DNA from: Clostridia bacterium
GTDB taxonomy: Bacteria > Bacillota_A > Clostridia > Christensenellales > UBA1242
Direction of reading: 5' to 3'
DNA: 5,381 bases
Assembly (NCBI GenBank): GCA_028701635.1
Contig: JAQVQJ010000094.1
Location: 1 to 5,381, forward strand
Each line of letters opens with the position of its first letter. Position 1 is the first letter of the stretch. Positions 1 to 5,381 of the stretch are shown here, piece after piece. The notes below the pieces were generated by a model. It was not told where the DNA came from, did no database searches, and saw nothing but the letters and a program-made list of their open reading frames with translations. The position numbers and the translations under genes were made by a program.

Positions 1-1
1 T

Positions 2-391
2 ACGACCGGAAAACTTGGCAATGCTTTATATTTAGAAAAGAAAGGTGACACTTTAATTTTTAAAATGCATAGACTCACACATCCAAAAGGTGAAAATAAT
101 GGTGGTGGTTATGATTGGGATTATGGACGTTATCTTCGTAATGATAGAGGAATTTTAAATAATCCACAACAAAATACTGGTAGATGGGTTAAATCATTTG
201 ATTATAAAGTATTTACTAATACTACATCCGATGAAGATGATAGAGGGTTTGCAATGGATAACCCACCAATGAGAGAAGATAAATGGAAAGTATGGAAACC
301 TATTTATGAGCGGGCATTGGTAAATGAATCAATGAAAACATTTAGTCAGATTTATCGTGATTATTATAAAAGGACTTCGGTGAAAAAATGA
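2..391 (+). CDS. HK97 gp10-like neck / tail-completion protein (5' partial)
   Basis: This reading frame is open from base 2 with no stop, so the ATG at 65 is internal and the gene begins upstream of the window; 129 residues are visible. The visible N-terminus reads TTGKLGNALYLEKKGD, which resembles the conserved TGxLxxSI segment of HK97 gp10-like proteins. That family acts at the neck, between the head connector and the tail. A Tyr/Gly-rich stretch follows (YDWDYGRYLRNDRG, about residues 38-51), where the family usually has its 'Y..yle.G' segment. The protein ends in an amphipathic helix (WKPIYERALVNESM and onward), like the family's C-terminal helix. Its place just upstream of a terminator-like gene and tube genes fits the standard siphovirus order. 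The stop overlaps the next start in ATGA (388-391), implying translational coupling. The family call rests on the motif and gene order, so it is probable rather than proven. Confidence 0.6.
   Translation, partial: TTGKLGNALYLEKKGDTLIFKMHRLTHPKGENNGGGYDWDYGRYLRNDRGILNNPQQNTGRWVKSFDYKVFTNTTSDEDDRGFAMDNPPMREDKWKVWKPIYERALVNESMKTFSQIYRDYYKRTSVKK
379..383 (+). promoter_or_regulatory. Ribosome-binding site GGTGA for the 388 gene
   Basis: GGTGA sits four bases before the ATG at 388, inside the 3' end of the upstream gene. It can pair with the 16S rRNA 3' end (TCACC). It supports the ATG at 388 and coupled translation through the ATGA overlap. Confidence 0.6.
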
Positions 392-756
392 GTGATGTTA
401 TTACTGAAATAGAGTTATTTTTTAGACGTAATGGATATGATATATCTGATACGCCACAAGAAAAAACTTATACAAATCAAGTTATAATTTTACTTGATAC
501 AATAGATACTGAAGTCGAATCACAAAATTCATATTTTATTGATATTACATTGATTATAAAGTATTATACTGATTCAGCAAAGGTAGCAATAGAAAAATTT
601 AAAACTTTGCCATTTCAATTAGAAGCATATTTACGTGATAATACCGACTTAACAGATGTATTAACTATATATATAGACACGCCAACAATTGTGCGTGATG
701 GAAGATGGTATACAATTGAAACAAACTTACGTTATAAAGAACAAATAATTTTATAG
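388..756 (+). CDS. Putative tail terminator / head-tail joining protein
   Basis: A complete 122-residue protein starting at an ATG that overlaps the previous stop (ATGA). It begins with a helix (MSDVITEIELFFRRNGYDI), followed by alternating beta strands (VIILLDTID, YFIDITLIIKYY, VLTIYID) and a middle helix (AKVAIEKFKTLPFQLEAYL). It ends in a paired strand region, RWYTIETNLRYKEQIIL. This alpha/beta plan, the length and the position between a gp10-like gene and the tube gene match tail terminators such as lambda gpU and related head-tail joining proteins, which cap the head-proximal end of the tube. I see no signature motif that proves it, so the assignment rests mainly on gene order and secondary-structure pattern. 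No signal peptide or membrane segment is visible. Confidence 0.55.
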   Translation: MSDVITEIELFFRRNGYDISDTPQEKTYTNQVIILLDTIDTEVESQNSYFIDITLIIKYYTDSAKVAIEKFKTLPFQLEAYLRDNTDLTDVLTIYIDTPTIVRDGRWYTIETNLRYKEQIIL

Positions 757-761
757 GTGAT
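756..761 (+). promoter_or_regulatory. Ribosome-binding site GGTGAT that decides the start at 766
   Basis: GGTGAT begins at the last base of the previous stop codon (TAG, 754-756) and lies four bases before ATG 766. The in-frame GTG at 757 is part of this site, so it is unlikely to be the start. The protein should begin MANYVKVG rather than MIIMANYV. Confidence 0.7.
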
Positions 762-765
762 AATA

Positions 766-1947
766 ATGGCAAATTATGTTAAAGTGGGATTAGAGGGAAC
801 ATTCGGCACGCCTGCACCGTCTACTAGTGGTATATTAGTTACTGGTGTTAGTGATACTACTGATAGGGGTTCAATGATTGAAGAAACTATCAGCGACTAT
901 TTACCACGTAGTGCTTATGGTGGCGCATTACAACCATCGGGAACAATAGATGCAAATCTTAGGGCGTTACAATGCGAAAATCTTATTCATGCACTAATGG
1001 GTACACGGTCAATTGCAGGAACTACAAGAACGTATACATTTGGTGAACCTGATAGTTTTACATTAAAACTTGGCGAAGATACATCAGCTAAAAAAGAATT
1101 TACTTATACTGGTTGTGGTATTTCTAGTGCTGATTTTGCATTTGAAACTAAAGATTTTACGAAAATTACATTCAATTGGATAGCAAAAGATGTTTCAAAT
1201 ACTTCAAGTGGTTTTGATGATGCAGTTTCATATACAAATGAACAACCGATTGTGTTTTATCGTGCGTATGTAACAATCGCCGGAGATTCATCGATAGGAA
1301 TAAAATCATTGTCAATGTCAATTGATCGTGGTCTTGATACTGAACAGTTTGTTCTTGGCAGTTTTAAGCGTTATAGATTGGCAATGACATCGCAGACATC
1401 AGTAACAGGTTCGGTAACATTTACAGAAAATGAATTTGACGAACTGATGAAGGCGATGTTTGGTGAGTCTACAAATCTTACAATTCCAGATAACAATCAG
1501 TTAGGAACTGGAAGTATGGTTATAGAGTGTCGCACTGTAGATGGAAATTCAACGTTTGTTATAACATGTCCAATTTCAATTTACAACAACGTTTCAAGAA
1601 ATTTGAGTGGTAAAACTGAAGTTGAAAAAACTGTTGATTACACAGTAATTAGCGATCCTGATACACCATTCAGTATTGCAATAACAGATAATACAATAAC
1701 ACCGATTGCAATCACAAGTATCACTCCAACACCTGCAAGTGGAACATCACCACTAACAGTATCATTTGCAGCAGTTGTTACAGGTGATCCAACATATTAT
1801 AAATGGTCTTTTGGTGATGGTGAAGTATCATACGAAACAGCACCTTCACACACATTTGATAGCGCTGGAACTTATACTGTAACATTAACAATTGATAAAA
1901 TGGATGCTGAAAGTGAATCCGATACAGTAAGTGTCGTTGTAAGTTAA
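766..1947 (+). CDS. Major tail tube protein with C-terminal PKD domain
   Basis: A 393-residue protein that should polymerise into the tail tube. ATG 766 is preferred over GTG 757 because GTG 757 lies inside the GGTGAT ribosome-binding site. The N-terminus YVKVGLEGTFGTPAPST resembles the 'G.E.tyGT' opening of the Phage_tube_2-type tail tube family. The body (about 1-300) is rich in beta strands and Thr/Ser, with landmarks GTIDANLR (59-66), C117, FTKITFNWIAKD (131-142) and TGSVTFTENEFDELM (214-228). Residues about 316-393 form a PKD/Ig-like domain with WSFGDG (347-352), PSHTF (360-364) and AGTYTVTLTI (367-376). C-terminal Ig-like domains on tube proteins are known, for example on lambda gpV, where they project from the tail surface. 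The next gene is a divergent paralogue of the body. Two sampled 60-base rows in its 3' part hold 45 of 120 G+C, against 33 of 120 in two rows of the paralogue. Confidence 0.85.
   Translation: MANYVKVGLEGTFGTPAPSTSGILVTGVSDTTDRGSMIEETISDYLPRSAYGGALQPSGTIDANLRALQCENLIHALMGTRSIAGTTRTYTFGEPDSFTLKLGEDTSAKKEFTYTGCGISSADFAFETKDFTKITFNWIAKDVSNTSSGFDDAVSYTNEQPIVFYRAYVTIAGDSSIGIKSLSMSIDRGLDTEQFVLGSFKRYRLAMTSQTSVTGSVTFTENEFDELMKAMFGESTNLTIPDNNQLGTGSMVIECRTVDGNSTFVITCPISIYNNVSRNLSGKTEVEKTVDYTVISDPDTPFSIAITDNTITPIAITSITPTPASGTSPLTVSFAAVVTGDPTYYKWSFGDGEVSYETAPSHTFDSAGTYTVTLTIDKMDAESESDTVSVVVS
1711..1947 (+). other. PKD (Ig-like) domain coding segment
   Basis: The last 78 codons of the tube gene encode a single PKD domain: a Pro/Thr linker (ITPTPASGTSPL), strand TVSFAAVV, the diagnostic WSFGDG turn, the P.H.F motif and AGTYTVTLTI. 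PKD domains are common on archaeal and bacterial surface proteins. Here the domain would most likely decorate the outside of the tail and may bind glycans or the host surface, which is inference. It is absent from the neighbouring tube paralogue. Confidence 0.9.
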
Positions 1948-1956
1948 ATATAAACT

Positions 1957-1962
1957 GGTGAT
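1957..1962 (+). promoter_or_regulatory. Ribosome-binding site GGTGAT pointing to an AUU start at 1967
   Basis: This is the same GGTGAT as at 756-761. Four bases downstream, exactly where ATG 766 lies in the first tube gene, stands ATT (1967-1969). The only conventional in-frame start nearby, GTG 1958, is again embedded in the ribosome-binding site, and no purine-rich site precedes it. Confidence 0.55.
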
Positions 1963-1966
1963 TATT

Positions 1967-2854
1967 ATTACCTATAGATATTTATCGGTAAAAGAATCAT
2001 CAACATCTTTTGTAACAATTCCGGTTGTTTCGTCGTCAGAGAATTTAACAGTCACACCAATATACTATTCTGACATAAATTCTTTAGATAGACAACAGTT
2101 TCAAACAACCAATACAATGAATGGTAAGATTACAGCTAATATTAGACCATTCTATAACAGACTTTTTTTCAAATCATTATTCGGTAGTGAAACTTCAGAA
2201 TCAACGTATTATTTATACGTACCTTCATTTACGAATTTACCAATAAGTTTACGTATAGATGATACTTCTGATAATTTAAATTATTTAACAATGCAATATG
2301 ATGAATGCTATGTTAATTCTATAGATTTATCTATGACAACAAATGAGTTTGTTAAAATTGATGTTGATTGGATAGCATATGATTATAGTTCAATAAATTC
2401 ATATTCAATATCGCCACCATACAGTGAAATAGATGAAAACCCATTGCCATTTTATAAAGTTGATATTGAAATGGCTACAGGAATATCATCATTAACAGAT
2501 GCTTATTTAAAAAGTGCATCTATAAATTTTACTAAAAGTCCAACAGATGAATTTTTAGTTAATTCTATAATGCCACAAGAACGATATAATAGTGGGGCAT
2601 TTGCAATATCAGGTTCATTAGAATTTAATTCAACAGATTATGATAAATTTGCATATCAAATGGAGAGTGAATCTATGATTGATGTTGAATTTAAATTGAT
2701 ATTGTATGATGCTGATGATATTAAGAAAATTGAAATATACTTTGAATCTATTAATTTTATTAAAACGGATAGAAAAACTGAAAAATTAAATGGTACTAAA
2801 TCGGTATCATTTATAGCAAACCCAACAAATAGTTATATTAAAATTTATAAGTGA
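1967..2854 (+). CDS. Second tail tube protein, paralogue without PKD domain
   Basis: A protein of about 295 residues, homologous to the body of the preceding tube protein. Numbered from ATT 1967, GKITANIR (53-60) aligns with GTIDANLR, and C114 with C117. NEFVKIDVDWIAYD (126-139) aligns with KDFTKITFNWIAKD, and ENPLPFY (157-163) with EQPIVFY. ISGSLEFNSTDYDKF (214-228) aligns with VTGSVTFTENEFDEL. Over the 32-residue block from the shared Cys I count 13 identities. The start is uncertain: GTG 1958 is the conventional choice and adds three residues, but ribosome-binding-site spacing and alignment favour ATT 1967. There is no PKD domain; the protein ends soon after FIANPTNSYIKIYK. It may be a minor tube subunit, a tail-end adaptor, or a second tube type. 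Its role apart from the tube fold is inference. Confidence 0.75.
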   Translation: MTYRYLSVKESSTSFVTIPVVSSSENLTVTPIYYSDINSLDRQQFQTTNTMNGKITANIRPFYNRLFFKSLFGSETSESTYYLYVPSFTNLPISLRIDDTSDNLNYLTMQYDECYVNSIDLSMTTNEFVKIDVDWIAYDYSSINSYSISPPYSEIDENPLPFYKVDIEMATGISSLTDAYLKSASINFTKSPTDEFLVNSIMPQERYNSGAFAISGSLEFNSTDYDKFAYQMESESMIDVEFKLILYDADDIKKIEIYFESINFIKTDRKTEKLNGTKSVSFIANPTNSYIKIYK

Positions 2855-2857
2855 GGT
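2853..2857 (+). promoter_or_regulatory. Ribosome-binding site GAGGT for the 2866 gene
   Basis: GAGGT overlaps the last two bases of the preceding TGA stop and lies eight bases before ATG 2866. It supports that start and coupling to the upstream tube gene. Confidence 0.55.
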
Positions 2858-2865
2858 AAGATATA

Positions 2866-3249
2866 ATGTTTACAGATACAATTGAAACAGCAAATGGCGT
2901 ATATAAACTTAAACGTCCGGCAGGCAGAATAGGAATGATTCATTTTGCATTGTTAAGTAAAATGGAAGCACGTTCAAAAGAAAAAGATAAAGATGGTAAC
3001 CCTGTAATTTCACCTGCAGATGAAGAAAGATTTGAAAAGTCACTTTTAGAATGGTCGGAAAAAGTTTTAAAAAATATTTTAATTCCGACAGATTCATATT
3101 TATATGATATTGATAAAAAGACTGGTGAGCAAATAAAAGTTGGTATAACATATGATGATATACCTGGAGAGGATCAGTATTGTTTATTTTGTGCAATTTC
3201 ATCAAAGGTAAATTTGATGGATGCTGATGCACCCTTTCGATTTGTATAA
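2866..3249 (+). CDS. Tail assembly chaperone, zero-frame product (gpG-like)
   Basis: A 127-residue, highly charged, mainly helical protein without membrane segments or signal peptide. It starts MFTDTIETANGVYKLKRPAGRIGM. This is followed by a Lys/Glu/Asp-rich stretch (residues about 40-75) and helix FEKSLLEWSEKVLKNILI, and it ends LMDADAPFRFV at TAA 3247-3249. Size and position between tube and tape measure genes are those of the lambda gpG family. Those chaperones bind the tape measure protein and help tube subunits assemble on it, and are usually absent from the finished virion. The family is poorly conserved in sequence, so gene order and the overlapping second frame carry most weight. A +1 frameshift near the end would give a longer form of about 182 residues. 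Minus-strand frames across this gene have no ribosome-binding site or recognisable content. Confidence 0.75.
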   Translation: MFTDTIETANGVYKLKRPAGRIGMIHFALLSKMEARSKEKDKDGNPVISPADEERFEKSLLEWSEKVLKNILIPTDSYLYDIDKKTGEQIKVGITYDDIPGEDQYCLFCAISSKVNLMDADAPFRFV

Positions 3250-3259
3250 AGATGCTGAT
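3220..3259 (+). repeat. Direct repeat GATGCTGAT flanking the slip site (3220-3228 and 3251-3259)
   Basis: Two identical nine-base copies, 31 bases apart, lie on either side of the slip site. Each encodes Asp-Ala-Asp, the first in the zero frame and the second in the +1 frame, so the fusion protein would contain DAD on both sides of the junction. The segment TTAGCA at 3263-3268 could pair with either copy. Confidence 0.5.
3232..3238 (+). promoter_or_regulatory. Probable programmed +1 ribosomal frameshift site CCC-UUU-C
   Basis: The zero frame reads GCA-CCC-UUU-CGA-UUU-GUA-UAA. A one-base forward slip by the P-site tRNA from UUU to UUC, or from CCC to CCU one codon earlier, moves decoding into the frame that stays open to 3415. 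Both routes give the same protein junction, DADAPF-DLYKDAD. tRNA-Phe with anticodon GAA pairs better with UUC. The A-site codon CGA occurs in frame at only two other places in the window by my reading (about 2580 in the second tube gene and about 3511 in the tape measure gene), so it could pause the ribosome. No -1 slippery heptamer is present, and -1 would give the wrong frame. Confidence 0.6.
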
Positions 3260-3415
3260 ACGTTAGCACTTATTGGTATGGTTGCCTCTAATAGTGGTTG
3301 TCGTCCATCATCTTTATTTGAGTGGAATGAACCTGAAGATTGGATTGATAGATTAGTTTTTGACATACGTTCAATAAGCAAATACAAAGAAAAGATAAAG
3401 ATGGAGATAAAATAA
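3239..3415 (+). CDS. Tail assembly chaperone, +1 frameshift extension (gpT-like part of GT)
   Basis: A 58-codon segment in the +1 frame relative to the 2866 gene, reading DLYKDADTLALIGMVASN and onward and ending EKIKMEIK at TAA 3413-3415. Joined at F124 of the upstream gene it makes a GT protein of about 182 residues. The frame is closed upstream by TAA (3209-3211) and TGA (3215-3217), so entry is confined to about 3218-3249. An independent start at ATG 3221 or 3227 is possible, but no good ribosome-binding site precedes either. The segment CRPSSLFEWNEPEDWIDRLVFD resembles the 'RPS.l....' region in the second part of many siphovirus chaperones. In lambda the T extension is the part that contacts tube subunits; the same role here is inferred. 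Confidence 0.7.
   Translation, partial: DLYKDADTLALIGMVASNSGCRPSSLFEWNEPEDWIDRLVFDIRSISKYKEKIKMEIK
3253..3268 (+). other. Possible frameshift-stimulating hairpin with UACG loop
   Basis: TGCTGA (3253-3258) can pair with TTAGCA (3263-3268) in six base pairs, one of them G-U, around the tetraloop TACG. UNCG loops are unusually stable, although here the closing pair is A-U rather than the optimal C-G. The stem starts 14 bases after the proposed slip site. It may be a chance fold. Confidence 0.3.
3403..3408 (+). promoter_or_regulatory. Ribosome-binding site GGAGAT for the tape measure gene
   Basis: GGAGAT lies nine bases before ATG 3418, within the last codons of the frameshift extension. The two-base gap between TAA 3415 and ATG 3418 suggests coupled translation. 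Confidence 0.5.
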
Positions 3416-3417
3416 CT

Positions 3418-5381
3418 ATGGCTACTGACAACCAAATACTCAAAATTAAATTTGAAGAGTCTGGTCTAACTAACATAACTGCTAAAGTTGAAGATTTAAA
3501 TGGGGCATTAACACGACTTGGTAAATCTAAAACAGCAGTTGTTTCAGGATTAACAAAAGAACAGGCTAAAAATATAGAGGGTATTTCTAATGTAAGAGAA
3601 ACAACACCTGACAAAGTTCTTAAACAAGGTGCACGTGCTACAAGTGAAGAATTTAAATATTCACAAAAAGAAGCGGAAAAATCATTAATTAAACATCAAA
3701 GAGCAGTCGATCAAATAGAATCACGTAAAGAAAAAAGATTTAAACATACGTTGAAAGAACAGCGTGGTTTAATGCACGATTGGCTTAAAGGGTTTGGTGG
3801 TGTTGGTGATATGCGCCATTATACTGGGGTATCGTATAAGCAACCAACTGGTGTTTCATTATTTAATGATTTATCACAAATGCATCCCGCTATAGGTGGC
3901 GGAATGTTTAATATGAAAAGAATGAAACAACTATCGTCAATAACACCAAAATCCCCCGATTCATATCTACAATCTACTTATACACCAAAAGAAATTAAAA
4001 ATAAAATTGTTCAAGAGTCTGAACAGAAAAAAATATTCAAAATGATTCAGGCTCAGGAAGAGTTTAATAAACGTGAAAAAGTTGGTATGTGGAACAGTTC
4101 TTTTATTGCACCAACAGATCAATATCCCGAAAAAAAGGGGTGGCGTAACTTACAATCTAAATTGGATTTGGAATATCAACAACAAATAAATCAAGAACAG
4201 ACAATAAATAAACAAGGCAAAAAAAGTATTGAAAGTAGAAAAAAAGAAATTGATGGTTTAAAGAAAACATCAAATATGTTTAAAAGTTTATCTACTGCAA
4301 CACTTATGCTTAACATGAGTTTCTTAGGTGTTTACTTCTCATTTATGGGTTTGTTTAATGTTATGCGTAGTGGCATAATGTCAATATTTGCACCTATAAG
4401 TGATATTGGTGGAACAATTACTGGTTCAGCATTGGCAACCGCTTTCTTAGGTAAAGATAAAGCGACTGGAATGGGTGGTAGTGATGTCGCAGATTTAATT
4501 TCGTCATGGAAAACACTAAGTGGTGTTCAAGGTGAAATTACAACTTTAATTTCTAAATTGGCAACTTCTATATTTACAGACTCAGGTTTTCAATCAAGTT
4601 TATTTTCAATACTTGACTCTATTAAAACATTTGTTACAAATCCAAAATTGAAAGATGCTATTATTGGACTGTTTTCAATGCTTGCAGATAATATGCCGGA
4701 AATTCTTGATGTATTAATTGAGGTTGTAAATTTAACAAAAACACTTGTTGATTTTGTTAGTAAGAATCCAATGATATTAAAGGCTGTTTTATATTCAATT
4801 GTTGCAATGCCATTCTTAAGCATATTGAATTTAATTGCTGGTAGTGTATCTGCGTTAATATCATTAATAACTGGTTACATGGCATGGAACAAATCAATCC
4901 AAATGGCACAATTAGTAGCACAACAGACAGGTGCAGTAACTAATTTAGCGGGTGGTGCTACGGCATTACCATTGGGTGTTGCAGCAGGTGCGGCATTAAC
5001 ATCGGTTATTAATCCAGCCGCCGCTTTTCTTGGTGCTATTACCATAACTGATATATGGAATACTATTTCAAATAAAATATCTGAAGATATTAAAAATAAT
5101 CCATTATTAGATTTATTTACATTTCAGGAAGGTTTAACTGATGGTATAATGGATGCTATTGGCAATGCATTTAATTCATTAACAGGTTTTTTTGGTATTG
5201 ATTCTACATGGTTTACAGATCATCTTAAATTATTCTATGATAAATTGTTTGGGTTTGAGAAAATTGGCTTATTAATTCCACCATTTGGTGCTATGAGTGG
5301 ATTTTTAAATACTGCTACAAATGGTGAGGGATTGGGTTCTATGTTAACTGATGCAATTACATCAGGATTCCAGATTGGATG
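3418..5381 (+). CDS. Tail tape measure protein (3' partial)
   Basis: The frame starts at ATG 3418 and stays open to the right edge, showing 654 codons. This is far longer than any other gene here, as expected for a tape measure, whose length sets tail length. Residues 1-300 are polar. Lys/Glu/Gln-rich, probably coiled-coil stretches lie at about 75-122, 192-222 and 244-289; between them is a Gly/Met/Pro-containing insert (about 122-190). From about residue 300 the character changes to hydrophobic Gly/Ala-rich segments: LGVYFSFMGLFNVM and onward (about 303-325), ILKAVLYSIVAMPFLSILNL and onward (about 452-488) and a Gly/Ala-rich run at about 512-545. Such hydrophobic stretches are typical of tape measures, which may insert in the host membrane during DNA entry. 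No lysozyme or peptidase motif is visible in this part. Its position directly after the G/GT chaperone, which binds it, strongly supports the call. Confidence 0.85.
   Translation, partial: MATDNQILKIKFEESGLTNITAKVEDLNGALTRLGKSKTAVVSGLTKEQAKNIEGISNVRETTPDKVLKQGARATSEEFKYSQKEAEKSLIKHQRAVDQIESRKEKRFKHTLKEQRGLMHDWLKGFGGVGDMRHYTGVSYKQPTGVSLFNDLSQMHPAIGGGMFNMKRMKQLSSITPKSPDSYLQSTYTPKEIKNKIVQESEQKKIFKMIQAQEEFNKREKVGMWNSSFIAPTDQYPEKKGWRNLQSKLDLEYQQQINQEQTINKQGKKSIESRKKEIDGLKKTSNMFKSLSTATLMLNMSFLGVYFSFMGLFNVMRSGIMSIFAPISDIGGTITGSALATAFLGKDKATGMGGSDVADLISSWKTLSGVQGEITTLISKLATSIFTDSGFQSSLFSILDSIKTFVTNPKLKDAIIGLFSMLADNMPEILDVLIEVVNLTKTLVDFVSKNPMILKAVLYSIVAMPFLSILNLIAGSVSALISLITGYMAWNKSIQMAQLVAQQTGAVTNLAGGATALPLGVAAGAALTSVINPAAAFLGAITITDIWNTISNKISEDIKNNPLLDLFTFQEGLTDGIMDAIGNAFNSLTGFFGIDSTWFTDHLKLFYDKLFGFEKIGLLIPPFGAMSGFLNTATNGEGLGSMLTDAITSGFQIG

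Noticed and set aside
1939..1967. A +1 frameshift joining the two tube genes, since the second tube frame is open from 1943, just before the first gene's stop
   Set aside because: The overlap is only a few bases, and the P-site codon AGT cannot re-pair after a one-base slip to GTT. A clear GGTGAT site precedes the second gene, and the alignment shows it starts its own tube fold.
2909..3232. Minus-strand open frame of 107 codons opposite the chaperone gene
   Set aside because: It is fully antisense to a well-supported gene, has odd composition (rich in His, Leu, Phe, Gln), and no ribosome-binding site; it looks like a shadow frame in AT-rich DNA.
3181..3249. A -1 slippery heptamer in the chaperone overlap
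   Set aside because: The second frame is +1 relative to the first, so a -1 shift would give the wrong frame; a -2 shift would reach it, but no site allows the tRNAs to re-pair convincingly.
3221..3415. Independent 64-codon gene starting at ATG 3221
   Set aside because: No convincing ribosome-binding site precedes 3221 or 3227. The frame is in the classic position for a chaperone frameshift extension, and a workable +1 slip site exists in the overlap. Internal initiation is not excluded.
3202..3614. Two overlapping minus-strand open frames (3202-3435 and 3288-3614)
   Set aside because: They lie opposite the chaperone extension and the tape measure start, overlap each other, and show no recognisable domain or ribosome-binding site.
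4590..4823. Minus-strand open frame of 77 codons inside the tape measure gene
   Set aside because: Antisense shadow of a continuous + strand frame; no domain or ribosome-binding site.

Overview
The window is a stretch of the tail-assembly (late structural) module of a long-tailed, siphovirus-like head-tailed virus or provirus. All genes lie on the + strand and are tightly packed. The DNA is AT-rich, with frequent TTA, ATA, AAT and AGA/CGT codons. Several genes are preceded by a GGTGA(T) ribosome-binding site, and one tail tube protein carries a C-terminal PKD (Ig-like) domain. Both traits are common in methanogenic archaea and their viruses, but neither excludes an AT-rich bacterial host. Host assignment is therefore open, with an archaeal head-tailed virus a reasonable guess.

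Layout, left to right: (1) the 3' part of an HK97-gp10-like neck/tail-completion gene (2-391, cut by the window edge); (2) a 122-aa protein in the tail-terminator position (388-756, ATGA overlap); (3) a major tail tube protein with a C-terminal PKD domain (766-1947); (4) a second, divergent tail tube protein homologous to the first but without PKD (about 1967-2854), which appears to start at an AUU codon; (5) a tail assembly chaperone (2866-3249) whose coding continues in the +1 frame to 3415 through a probable programmed +1 frameshift at CCC-UUU-C (3232-3238); (6) the tape measure protein (from 3418, still open at the right edge, 654 codons visible). There is no intergenic gap longer than 20 bases, and I see no promoter, terminator, tRNA, CRISPR array or insertion sequence.

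How the genes work together: tube subunits polymerise around the tape measure protein, which sets tail length. The chaperone G and its frameshifted GT form keep the tape measure soluble and recruit tube subunits. The terminator caps the finished tube, and the gp10-like protein helps join it to the head connector. The parts most worth a second look are the +1 recoding site, the paired tube paralogues, and the AUU start of the second tube gene.
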